Shown here one piece after another: positions 6,988 to 14,400 of a stretch of DNA of 64,000 nt. The position numbers and the translations under genes are program-made. Under the pieces are notes generated by a model. That model was not told where the DNA came from. It did no database searches and worked only from the letters and a program-made list of their open reading frames with translations. Numbering within the stretch: position 1 is the first letter of the stretch; each line of letters begins with the position of its first letter. This stretch comes from a virus. The stretch covers positions 16,933 through 80,932 of the IMG/VR virus record IMGVR_UViG_3300045789_000711; one strand, 5' to 3'.

Positions 6988-8478
6988 ATGGCTGCTGTCG
7001 TTAAGTCTATTCGTACAGATCCACGCTGGGTCGAGTTGGTTGTCAAGTTTCGCTATAACTGGGTTATGGCCCCCATTCATCTAATGGGATTCGAGCCTGT
7101 ACCTCACCAGTTAGAGCTTTTATCTGCAGCACAGAAAACGGGTTGCCGTGTGTCGGTGTCTTCTGGCCACGGTACGGGTAAGTCATCACAGATAGCGATT
7201 GTCGTATTAATCTTTATGCTCATGTTCCCTGAGTCCCGTGTAATTCTGGTCGCCAACAAATTGGATCAGGTAAAGATTGCGGTACTGAAAAACATTAAGA
7301 TTTATTGGCGACAAATGATTAAGTTTCATCCGTGGATAGAAGAGTATTTCGTCTTAACGGATACGACGTTTTATGAGCGCGCCAGTAAGGGCATTTGGGA
7401 GTTATCACCCAAGGCCTACAAGATAGGTAACGAAGAAGCATTAGCGGGTGAACACGCCAAGCACATGCTTTGGATCATCGATGAAGCGTCCGGTATCTCT
7501 GATAAAGCCTTTGGTGTGATTACAGGCTCGCTAACTGAGGCGAATAACCGCTTAGTGTTACTGTCCCAGCCAACGCGGGATAACGGGTTTTTCTGGCAGA
7601 CACACAACGATCCGTCGATTATGCGCGATTGGATGTCGTTAATCTTCAATTCCGAAGACTCACCGCTTGTTACCGATTCCTTTGTCATGGAAAAATTCAG
7701 GCAGTACGGCAATGACCGTAACAGTCCTGAATACATGATTAAAGTGCGCGGGTTGTTCCCCAAAGACTTCAAAGGCTATTTGCTTACCTCTGACGATATG
7801 CTTAAGGCAACAAGGGCCAAGCCTCGGTTATCTAAGCACGAGTGGGGTTGGGTGTTTACCTGTGACGTTGGTAACGGCCGAGATAGCTCTGTTATCAATA
7901 TTAACCGCGTGTCCGGTCACGGGCTTGATAGGCGTTCCGTTAACGTTGAGGTGATTGAGTATTCAGGCTCGATTGATCCGGTTAACTTTGGTCGTGAGAT
8001 AGTCGCACTGGTTAAGACGGGTAATTACCCTAATGTGTCGGTTTGTATCGATGCCGACGGTGTGGGTTCGTCTACGTGTCAGATAGTGGAAGAAGCGGGG
8101 ATCACGGTCACTCGCATACGCTGGGGTCAACCTTGTTTCTCTGACGAGGATAAGCTTAGGTTTATCAATAAACGCGCCATGGCGGCTGTTTATACGAAAG
8201 ATGCGATACGTTCGGGCCGTATGAGAATAGACACGAACCGTAAGACGCGCTTACAGGGCGCGCGTATACCTTACTTGATAGATGATAAGGGTCGATTTGT
8301 TATTGAGAAAAAGAGTGTGATGCGTGAAAAGCTCAATATACCGTCGCCTGATAGATTCGACACTTACTGCTTTATTCAATTGGCCGATGTGACTCCGGCA
8401 AATGCTGAGGTAGATATTCATACTATGGAAGAGCGAGAAGCGCACGGCGGTTGGGCGAAAGAAATCACCCAAGCCTAG
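6988..8478 (+). CDS. Terminase large subunit (packaging ATPase/nuclease)
   Basis: 496 aa. ATPase domain: Walker A SGHGTGKS (59-66) and Walker B LWIIDEA (161-167, D165 and E166), with the coupling region LLSQPTRDNG at about 191-200. RNase H-like nuclease domain: D293 in CDVGNGRDSS, D355/D357 in CIDADGVG and acidic residues near 455-458. It powers DNA translocation into proheads and cuts the concatemer. The start is 2 bp after the small subunit stop, so the two are co-translated. No portal gene follows, which is unusual for phages but similar to the dispersed late genes of P1. Confidence 0.92.
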   Translation: MAAVVKSIRTDPRWVELVVKFRYNWVMAPIHLMGFEPVPHQLELLSAAQKTGCRVSVSSGHGTGKSSQIAIVVLIFMLMFPESRVILVANKLDQVKIAVLKNIKIYWRQMIKFHPWIEEYFVLTDTTFYERASKGIWELSPKAYKIGNEEALAGEHAKHMLWIIDEASGISDKAFGVITGSLTEANNRLVLLSQPTRDNGFFWQTHNDPSIMRDWMSLIFNSEDSPLVTDSFVMEKFRQYGNDRNSPEYMIKVRGLFPKDFKGYLLTSDDMLKATRAKPRLSKHEWGWVFTCDVGNGRDSSVININRVSGHGLDRRSVNVEVIEYSGSIDPVNFGREIVALVKTGNYPNVSVCIDADGVGSSTCQIVEEAGITVTRIRWGQPCFSDEDKLRFINKRAMAAVYTKDAIRSGRMRIDTNRKTRLQGARIPYLIDDKGRFVIEKKSVMREKLNIPSPDRFDTYCFIQLADVTPANAEVDIHTMEEREAHGGWAKEITQA

Positions 8479-8507
8479 TATCATCCCTGTTAATGCTTTG
8501 CTCGTCC

Positions 8508-9602
8508 TTATTCTTTAGGCTTGGTTCGCGGGGCTTTCTTCTTTGGCTTTACTTTGGACAATGCCAGATCTGATTGCTTTTTAAGTAGTATTTTTTGACG
8601 TTCAAGGGCGCGCTTTTCAGCTTCGAGCTTATTCGCTTCGGCCTTAAGCTTCTTGGCTACGTCTTTGGCGGCTTGTTGTTCTGCTAGCTTACGCTTGGCT
8701 TCACTGTCCTTAAACTTAATTTCACGGTCAGTAATGGCTTGCTGCATTTTGTTAGCTGCGATGATTTTTTCTTTTTGGGCTTTGGCCACGCGTTCCTCGC
8801 GCTGCTTTACCTTAAGTGCTTCGGCGTCCTTAGCCTCTTGCGCTTTTCTGTCTTTTTCCTCAATGGCCGCGCGCCTGTCCTCTGCGGTTTTGGCCCGAGC
8901 ATTAATCAAATCGGTTTCACGAAACAAAAAGCCTCTTGTCTGCAGTGAACACTGGATAATAGGCACCCCCAAGTCTTCTACACGGTCTGAACGAACAAAG
9001 TCGCGGCCCGAGTCAGGCATGTGGATAGCGCATAGGTTCTTAGGGTCGTAAATGAATACACCCGCAAAAGGAACCCTAACCTTATCGAGTTCTATATCAC
9101 CCTTTTGGCGATGTAATAGCACAACCTCAGTGTATCCCTCTGTACGAATGCGATAGGTATTCTCTGGGTCGTCTTTGAAACGTTGGATCTCTTCTTCAAG
9201 CGCAATCACTTTGTCGCTAACGCCGCCGGATTGCTTTGTGACGCGTCGCAAGTCTCGCAGTCGTAGAATAATCCTATCCTTAGAGATTTTACGGGTGCTG
9301 GTGGCCTTATTCACTTTAATGAATACATCGGCCTGCTTATGTAGAATGCGTGGCTCTGGGGAGAAGATAATCGACTTCCTGTTGTATCGAGCAGGGTCGC
9401 CCTCACAAAGTTGGTCGGCCAATGAGTGCCAAAGGGCAATCATTTTATTTACCTTCCTTAGTTGGGTGTCGTCTCGAATCACCGATAATGGCCTAACCTT
9501 TTCGCCGTCCCTATCTTCTGAATAAACAGAATTAGATACCGCGTAAGCGATCAGTTCACTTCTTAGTTCGAGGAATTTATCGTAGAGGGTAAAGAGTTCC
9601 AT
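8508..9602 (-). CDS. Long coiled-coil protein of unknown role
   Basis: 364 aa, convergent with the large terminase gene. Residues 1-230 are mixed alpha/beta; residues about 230-345 form a highly charged continuous coiled coil (repeated Ala/Lys/Glu, e.g. EERVAKAQKEKI); the C-terminus is Lys/Pro-rich (KPKKKAPRTKPKE). The tail suggests nucleic-acid binding. It has its own upstream copy of the recurrent 12-bp site. It could be a KfrA-like plasmid protein or a virion-associated protein; neither can be confirmed. Confidence 0.65.
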   Translation of the reverse strand: MELFTLYDKFLELRSELIAYAVSNSVYSEDRDGEKVRPLSVIRDDTQLRKVNKMIALWHSLADQLCEGDPARYNRKSIIFSPEPRILHKQADVFIKVNKATSTRKISKDRIILRLRDLRRVTKQSGGVSDKVIALEEEIQRFKDDPENTYRIRTEGYTEVVLLHRQKGDIELDKVRVPFAGVFIYDPKNLCAIHMPDSGRDFVRSDRVEDLGVPIIQCSLQTRGFLFRETDLINARAKTAEDRRAAIEEKDRKAQEAKDAEALKVKQREERVAKAQKEKIIAANKMQQAITDREIKFKDSEAKRKLAEQQAAKDVAKKLKAEANKLEAEKRALERQKILLKKQSDLALSKVKPKKKAPRTKPKE

Positions 9603-9630
9603 AAGTCCTCAATTGTAGTTAATTGTCGTT

Positions 9631-9642
9631 ACATCCTAACGA
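9631..9642 (+). promoter_or_regulatory. ACATCCTAACAA-type site upstream of 9602
   Basis: ACATCCTAACGA, 11 of 12 matches, 28 bp upstream of the start of the coiled-coil gene on the minus strand. A 12-bp perfect palindrome GTGAGCGCTCAC follows at 9680-9691. Confidence 0.5.
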
Positions 9643-9707
9643 AATGTGCAACAAGCTACAAGGGGGAGGGAGGGCTATGTGAGCGCTCACTTGATAAACC
9701 TATAATA

Positions 9708-9731
9708 AAATCGCTGTAAATTTAGCGGTTT
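9708..9731 (-). terminator. Terminator for 10113-9769 unit
   Basis: On the minus strand AAACCGCT / AGCGATTT with an 8-nt loop is followed by TTATT. It ends the two-gene unit 10352-9769. Confidence 0.55.
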
Positions 9732-9768
9732 CCATAAAAGCCTATCAAGCGAGATAACTTTTTAAAGA

Positions 9769-10113
9769 TTAGTAAAGTTTTGTAAATCGTTTGATTAGCG
9801 CATCACAAGCTATAAGGGCCACCAGCATTCCTATGGTGTAAATGGTTATTTGATAGCTTTTGTCGGCAACGTGCGCCGAGTAAGTCGTGGATAATGTTAT
9901 CGTAAAGCAGGTTAGCATTAGCAATAACTCCAATCTTTTCACTTTTAGCACGGCTGCAAACTGCAGCAAAAATCCTACAATTAGAATGGCGAATGTCTCA
10001 CACACGCCGTCAGGCATTTTTATCGTGAGAATGTTCATTGTTGCAATTCCAATCAAGGTGCCAGCTATCATGCTGCTGATAAGCGCTGATGCTATTGGCT
10101 TGGCTTTGTTCAT
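9769..10113 (-). CDS. Small integral membrane protein
   Basis: 114 aa with four hydrophobic segments (about residues 5-27, 38-58, 63-82 and 88-108) separated by short polar turns such as KVKRLE. Overlaps the upstream gene by 4 bp (ATGA), so the two are co-expressed. Four short membrane helices could fit a holin-like or superinfection-exclusion protein; no family is recognised and a LydA-like holin exists elsewhere. Confidence 0.6.
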   Translation of the reverse strand: MNKAKPIASALISSMIAGTLIGIATMNILTIKMPDGVCETFAILIVGFLLQFAAVLKVKRLELLLMLTCFTITLSTTYSAHVADKSYQITIYTIGMLVALIACDALIKRFTKLY

Positions 10114-10352
10114 GAATAGACGATCTCATATTCTATCAAGGTTAAATACTCTGCGATCATGTGTGAGATTGTTGCAATCTCAATCCTAAGTGTTGATGCA
10201 TCGATTGTTGGGTTAAGGCCAATGATAAATGCTTGTAACATTTGGTTAAATGTCTGCTGGGGGTTCTCGTTTTTTTCTATAGCAATTTCAAAAAGGCTTT
10301 CAATATCGCACTCGCTAGCAGTGGTACAAAGCCCATTGTTGTGTTTTTCCAT
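10110..10352 (-). CDS. Small helical hypothetical protein
   Basis: 80 aa, acidic and mostly helical, starting MEKHNNGLCTTASECDIES. First gene of a two-gene minus-strand unit with the membrane protein at 9769, which it overlaps by 4 bp. A recurrent 12-bp site is 93 bp upstream. No family recognised. Confidence 0.55.
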   Translation of the reverse strand: MEKHNNGLCTTASECDIESLFEIAIEKNENPQQTFNQMLQAFIIGLNPTIDASTLRIEIATISHMIAEYLTLIEYEIVYS

Positions 10353-10444
10353 TATCGTAATTGATCCGGTTAAGTTGATGATTCGCGCCTAAGCGCCCTC
10401 TAGCATTTGTTCCCCTAAAAAGGTGGTAATTGAAATTTGCGCTG

Positions 10445-10456
10445 ACATCCTAACAG
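10445..10456 (+). promoter_or_regulatory. ACATCCTAACAA-type site, left of divergent region
   Basis: ACATCCTAACAG, 11 of 12 matches, 92 bp upstream of the minus-strand start at 10352. Confidence 0.45.
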
Positions 10457-10650
10457 TATTTATTTTAAATAAAAGCGCCAAAAAACCATCTACCAATAAA
10501 TAATTATTCCTTGGTGAATATAGTTTTACCTCTTAATAGTCAGGTAAACCAACTCTATGCGCTTGTAACCCGCTATTCGTCTGGACTAATACTAAATGAT
10601 GTCTTTTTTTTGACGCGCCAATTAACTGATTAAGTATCGTTTTCGTTACT

Positions 10651-10662
10651 TTGTTAGGATAA
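10651..10662 (-). promoter_or_regulatory. ACATCCTAACAA-type site, right of divergent region
   Basis: TTGTTAGGATAA on the plus strand, 10 of 12 matches, 95 bp upstream of ATG 10757. It mirrors the site at 10445. Confidence 0.45.
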
Positions 10663-10756
10663 ATAAATCTTGCTTACTTACCGTTTCGAGAGTATTTTTC
10701 CTTTTCCAGCATGAGGCTGGCACTTTTGGCAGAGTGAAATTAGGAGTAATCGGGTA

Positions 10757-11380
10757 ATGAATGAGTTAGAAATGAGGGTATATCGTGATGGTGACGATAT
10801 GCGTTATGTGTATGGTCAGTTAGTCGCAAAGGCTCGGCATAGAGAGGCTAGGATCGTGCAATTGGGTTGCAACGTGTCACTAAAGCCCAAAGAGTTAATA
10901 TCGCTTAAATTTAGTCAGTTTGTTGTTAATTCCAGTGGAATGCGTTTTATTCGTGATGAATCGGCATTGCATCATATCGAAGTGGTTAATCGTGCCGCTT
11001 TGGAAGCCTACGACATTCGTCGTCGGACTCACCCCCGCAGTGAGTACCTATTTGAGAACGAGCGCATTTCATCGCGTGGTAACGTGCCAGTGAGCCGTCA
11101 GGTTGTCTCTTATGTATTCCGCTCAACTAATTGTAAGATTTTGTCAGGTGAAATGATGTCACTCGAATTGCTTCGTAAAGTGTGGGCGCGTCGCTACCTT
11201 GTTAACGGTGGCAATATCCCTTTTCTACGGGAACGCTTCAATCAAGCGTCAAATGCGGCTACTGTTGAGTATTTAGGTCTGGTAGGGGTTGAGGGTGTCG
11301 ATATGAAGCGCCACCAGCCAGAAGACGAACAACGTGTTTTATTATCAGTATCACCGCTTTACTTGAACGAGGAATTTTAA
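10757..11380 (+). CDS. Degenerate tyrosine-recombinase-like protein
   Basis: 207 aa. The layout follows the catalytic domain of tyrosine recombinases: VSLKPKELISLKFSQF at the position of GLRxSELxxLxWxDI, LLRKVWARRYLVNGGN at the HxxR helix, and AATVEYLGL at the Tyr helix. The first catalytic arginine and the His of HxxR are not apparent, while R in LLRK and Y in VEYLGL remain. It may be a catalytically dead DNA-binding relative or a very divergent recombinase. First of a small accessory run with tight spacing to 11385. Confidence 0.5.
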   Translation: MNELEMRVYRDGDDMRYVYGQLVAKARHREARIVQLGCNVSLKPKELISLKFSQFVVNSSGMRFIRDESALHHIEVVNRAALEAYDIRRRTHPRSEYLFENERISSRGNVPVSRQVVSYVFRSTNCKILSGEMMSLELLRKVWARRYLVNGGNIPFLRERFNQASNAATVEYLGLVGVEGVDMKRHQPEDEQRVLLSVSPLYLNEEF

Positions 11381-11384
11381 CGTG

Positions 11385-11621
11385 ATGGATTATATTAAGT
11401 TAGACAGTGTGAGTGAGTATGAAATGGATTTTGTGCGTCGTCTTCGTTTCAGTAAGTGTCTTGATACATTAGACCGCCAGTGTGAGCTATTAGAAGCCAG
11501 CCATAAGGGCCAGTTTAAAGCGCTTGCTGCTATTAACGTGGCTTGGTGTATTCGTGAGCAAGAGTTATTGCGCGTTGGTGCGCCAGTCTTTAAAACAGGT
11601 AAAGTGAGGATGTCAGTATGA
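11385..11621 (+). CDS. Small hypothetical protein
   Basis: 78 aa from ATG 11385 (GAGGAA lies about 12 bases upstream; GTG 11382 is also in frame). Helical, with alternating charged and hydrophobic residues. It overlaps the next gene (ATGA at 11618). No family recognised. Confidence 0.55.
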   Translation: MDYIKLDSVSEYEMDFVRRLRFSKCLDTLDRQCELLEASHKGQFKALAAINVAWCIREQELLRVGAPVFKTGKVRMSV

Positions 11622-12106
11622 TGAACGTACAAGAACGTATAGCGGCCCTTATGGAAGAGTTTAAAGTCGAAATTGATAAGCATGGTTTTACTGCCGTTGC
11701 TACTCAGGGGTTTGCTTATACCGTTGGTATGGCCAAGTACGGTTTACCTGAAATCATTGTTTCATCGCCTAACCCTAAAATGTCTCATACTTTAATCGCC
11801 ATAGTTGCTAAGGTATTTATCTATGAGGGTAAATGCACTGAGGGGTTGATCGTTGATGCTGTGCCGCTAAGGGGGGATAAGTTCTTATCGCTTAATGTGG
11901 AACCTACCCAAAGTGATGGCGTGGTCATTGATCAGTATATCGTTCAGGCGGGTAACTTTTATCGTTCATATCCCGAGTATCAAGTTAAACCTATGTCTGT
12001 CTGTCAGGTAGTGTGGCCTGATTCAAAAGGCTTGTTCCCGCGTGATGCTGGTTACGACTTTGATAAATGCCCTCAGTACATCTTTAAGGATGTAGACCAT
12101 GACTAA
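11618..12106 (+). CDS. DUF4262 family protein
   Basis: 162 aa. The signature of DUF4262 is visible: KHGFTAVA then FAYTVGMAKYGLPEIIVSS (about 32-50), and near the end CQVVWPDSKGLFPRDAGYD (about 128-146). Proteins of this family are widespread in bacteria and phages, with no assigned activity. It overlaps neighbours on both sides, so it belongs to one operon with 11385 and 12099. Confidence 0.75.
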   Translation: MMNVQERIAALMEEFKVEIDKHGFTAVATQGFAYTVGMAKYGLPEIIVSSPNPKMSHTLIAIVAKVFIYEGKCTEGLIVDAVPLRGDKFLSLNVEPTQSDGVVIDQYIVQAGNFYRSYPEYQVKPMSVCQVVWPDSKGLFPRDAGYDFDKCPQYIFKDVDHD

Positions 12107-12479
12107 GGAAATTACTCATTACTTTGGCACACTACGGGATATGCCAGTGGCAACGCGGTTTTATGGTGTTAAGACAATCCGCAATCATGTATTGCATTAT
12201 CTTTGTGAGCTGGTGGACGTGACCGAAAAAGGCTATGTGGTTGCATTGGTGATCAAAGAGGTGTCCCGCTCGGTGACTGGGCGAGTCAGGCCAAGCATGC
12301 TGCTGGTTAATGATGGCGTGTTACACCTTAGAGCGTCCAAGTGCTATCTCTATGCTGCACAAGTGGATCTCCGCGCTACCGTTCAGGCGAGGCCGTCGGC
12401 CCATTGGTTTGAAAGTTTGGATAAGCCAGCGATATACAAAACGATGTTAGAGCCGCAACCGTTGTTACGCGCTGGATAG
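12099..12479 (+). CDS. Hypothetical protein
   Basis: 126 aa, beta-rich composition without cysteines in pairs or membrane segments. Starts 8 bp inside the DUF4262 gene and ends just before a strong hairpin terminator, so it is the last gene of that unit. No family recognised. Confidence 0.6.
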   Translation: MTKEITHYFGTLRDMPVATRFYGVKTIRNHVLHYLCELVDVTEKGYVVALVIKEVSRSVTGRVRPSMLLVNDGVLHLRASKCYLYAAQVDLRATVQARPSAHWFESLDKPAIYKTMLEPQPLLRAG

Positions 12480-12495
12480 TTAACCCTTTTGTTTT

Positions 12496-12514
12496 AGCGC
12501 CTACGGGCGCTTTA
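12496..12514 (+). terminator. Rho-independent terminator
   Basis: Stem AGCGCC / GGCGCT, loop TACG, followed by TTTATT. It closes the unit ending at 12479. Confidence 0.8.
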
Positions 12515-12527
12515 TTGGACGAATACC

Positions 12528-12995
12528 GTGAAAGAATTAATAACAGATAACCCAAGCTGCTCAATAGCCGATTACTTGGCTATGGGCGATATAGCCGTTA
12601 ATTGCATGGCAGAAGAGACAAAGCATTCAGGGCTGGTGGCCAGTGATATAGAGCGCGTTTTTTATGATGAAGACACGGGCCTTATTATCCATGTGTGTGA
12701 GTATTACCTTGATAAGCACAAGCCACACGCTCAAACGAGATTTGATGGCGTCATTACTAATCCCGTTCAGCGTTATTACTTTAATCTGACTGAGTATGAG
12801 TGCAGGCCTCAAGAAGAGATCAATGATTGGTTTGGCATTCACTACGTTGCGGTGAACTTTGGGACTAAATGCTATGAGGTGTTGTGCTTAGATGGCCGCA
12901 ATCATGATCGTGCTTCTGTCATTGCCAGCTACCCGAGTGCGTTTGATGCTATTGGTTATGCGGAAAATATAGATGGTGACGGCTATGTCTCTTGA
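12528..12995 (+). CDS. Hypothetical protein
   Basis: 155 aa from GTG 12528. Acidic, soluble, no recognised motif. It begins right after the terminator at 12496, so it needs its own promoter or read-through. It overlaps the following zinc-ribbon gene. Accessory early gene of unknown role. Confidence 0.55.
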   Translation: MKELITDNPSCSIADYLAMGDIAVNCMAEETKHSGLVASDIERVFYDEDTGLIIHVCEYYLDKHKPHAQTRFDGVITNPVQRYYFNLTEYECRPQEEINDWFGIHYVAVNFGTKCYEVLCLDGRNHDRASVIASYPSAFDAIGYAENIDGDGYVS

Positions 12996-13425
12996 TATGC
13001 CAGCAATTAAGCACGAGCTTTCAATAAACGCTAATCTCGACTTAGAGGCCACCATTAACGGTGAGGGTGATACTCGCTATAAGGTGCTTGCTGTTGATTT
13101 CTATTGGAACACGATCAAGATAGAGCGCAATGGCCATGAGTTGTTTCCTGTGGATATGGTGACGATTATTGAAAAGCCCAAGCCCGAGGGGTTCTTTCGT
13201 GGTTGGTTGTGCAATGTTAGAAATTGCGGGGCTGATTATGGTTGCGTTCATGTGTGGACGGGCCTCTATTGCCCTCATTGCCACTATGAAATGATTCGAG
13301 TCACAACGAGCGAGTATGCATTTTGCAGTAACCCAATGCCGGATAATTGCGATTACTCCGGCAAGGTGTCAGATAAGCTGTTTTTGTTTTCGCTTATCAA
13401 AATGAATGATGTTAATCAGCGATAA
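12985..13425 (+). CDS. Zinc-ribbon hypothetical protein
   Basis: About 146 aa from ATG 12985 (ATG 12973 is also possible). Cysteines CNVRNC, CPHCHYE and a later C..C pair (CSNPMPDNC) give a likely zinc-binding domain in residues about 76-125, preceded by a small beta-rich domain. Start overlaps the upstream gene by 11 bp. No specific family can be named. Confidence 0.55.
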   Translation: MSLDMPAIKHELSINANLDLEATINGEGDTRYKVLAVDFYWNTIKIERNGHELFPVDMVTIIEKPKPEGFFRGWLCNVRNCGADYGCVHVWTGLYCPHCHYEMIRVTTSEYAFCSNPMPDNCDYSGKVSDKLFLFSLIKMNDVNQR

Positions 13426-13434
13426 GGAAATAAC

Positions 13435-13695
13435 ATGAAGCTATTAAAGCTATCGGTAGAGTTAAATAGCGGTACGTTTAGCACGTCAGTATTAGAAACG
13501 TTCGGGATAATCCCAATGGACGAAATGATTAATGCCGACGATCATGTATCTGGTGTATTGCCAACGCTGGACTATGGCGATGAGGATTACATGGAGTGCG
13601 AGGGTTATTCGGAAATTACTTTTAAAATCGAATGGGTTGAGGGTTCGGGCTATAACTGGACGATGATTGATTCATTTTATCACGCATTAATGTAA
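13435..13695 (+). CDS. Small acidic hypothetical protein
   Basis: 86 aa, strongly acidic (GDEDYMECEG), preceded by AAGGAAAT as ribosome binding site. Lies in the same close-packed accessory run. No family recognised. Confidence 0.5.
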   Translation: MKLLKLSVELNSGTFSTSVLETFGIIPMDEMINADDHVSGVLPTLDYGDEDYMECEGYSEITFKIEWVEGSGYNWTMIDSFYHALM

Positions 13696-13704
13696 GGCTG
13701 TTGA

Positions 13705-14040
13705 GTGACAACTAAAACGCTTAAGGCCGCACCGGAACCCAAGTACAAAAAGCTCTATTCTGAGGCCAAGCGAACCATTGCCAGTCTTGAGCTTGAGATT
13801 GAGGTGTTAAAGGATAAGGTTTATCACATAAGCAATATGGTATTAAGCGGTACCGTTGGCGATGTGGCCATTCAAAGCGGTCAGCTTGAAATCTCTGTTC
13901 CCAAGCATGTGGCCCAGTGGATGATTGAATATCAGTTACCATGGCAAGTGTTCAGGTGTGAAGAGCATGGCCTGTGGATAGATGAGCTGGATAGCAGCTT
14001 TCCCTATCACATGGAATGTAGCAAATGCCCCAAGTGTTAA
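13705..14040 (+). CDS. Small coiled-coil protein with C-terminal cysteines
   Basis: 111 aa from GTG 13705. A short coiled coil (about 25-45, LELEIEVLKDKV) is followed by a C-terminal cysteine set, FRCEEHG and CSKCPKC, that could bind zinc. It is the last gene before the bidirectional terminator at 14051. Function unknown. Confidence 0.5.
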   Translation: MTTKTLKAAPEPKYKKLYSEAKRTIASLELEIEVLKDKVYHISNMVLSGTVGDVAIQSGQLEISVPKHVAQWMIEYQLPWQVFRCEEHGLWIDELDSSFPYHMECSKCPKC

Positions 14041-14050
14041 ACCCATCATA

Positions 14051-14082
14051 AAAAAGGGCGTTCCAATCGGAGCGCCCTTTTT
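14051..14082. terminator. Bidirectional terminator
   Basis: GGGCGTTCC-AATC-GGAGCGCCC (14056-14077) with one G-U pair, flanked by A6 and T5 runs. It separates the plus-strand accessory run from the minus-strand 999-aa unit. Confidence 0.85.
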
Positions 14083-14091
14083 GTATCTGCC

Positions 14092-14400
14092 TTATTCGGC
14101 TTGTTCGTCCTGTTCGGCTCGCTTGGCGGTGATCTCGATACCCATTGCGCGGCCTTGCTCGGTCATCCGGTAAGAAAGCTTAAGCGATTTCATATCTCGT
14201 GAGCGCGCGATTAAGCCATGTTCTGCCAGTTTGTGCATAGATGCCCTAAACGATGAAGCAAACACGCTAGGGCTTCTAGCTTTGTTGATAAGGGCCAGTA
14301 ATGCCACTGAGTCTATCGGCTTGGTAATGTCTCGGGCTTCAAGGGCCGTTAACAGGTAAAGCGTGTCACTCTGCAGTGCTGATAATCTCATGTTAATCAT
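14092..14400 (-). CDS. Winged-helix small protein
   Basis: 102 aa. ASSFRASMHKLAEHGLIAR followed by LSYRMTEQGRAMGI has the recognition-helix plus wing pattern of winged helix-turn-helix proteins. The start overlaps the stop of the 999-aa gene by 8 bp, so the two are translated together. It may regulate that unit or bind DNA as its partner. Family not identified. Confidence 0.6.
   Translation of the reverse strand: MINMRLSALQSDTLYLLTALEARDITKPIDSVALLALINKARSPSVFASSFRASMHKLAEHGLIARSRDMKSLKLSYRMTEQGRAMGIEITAKRAEQDEQAE

Larger units (their letters stand above)
10353..10756. promoter_or_regulatory. Divergent promoter region, 404 bp
   Basis: No gene. AT-rich DNA between two divergent units. It carries two copies of the recurrent 12-bp site, one about 93-95 bp from each start codon, and a short hairpin CCAGC-ATGAG-GCTGG (10708-10722) just before the plus-strand gene. 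The symmetric placement suggests that both units are controlled together. Confidence 0.45.
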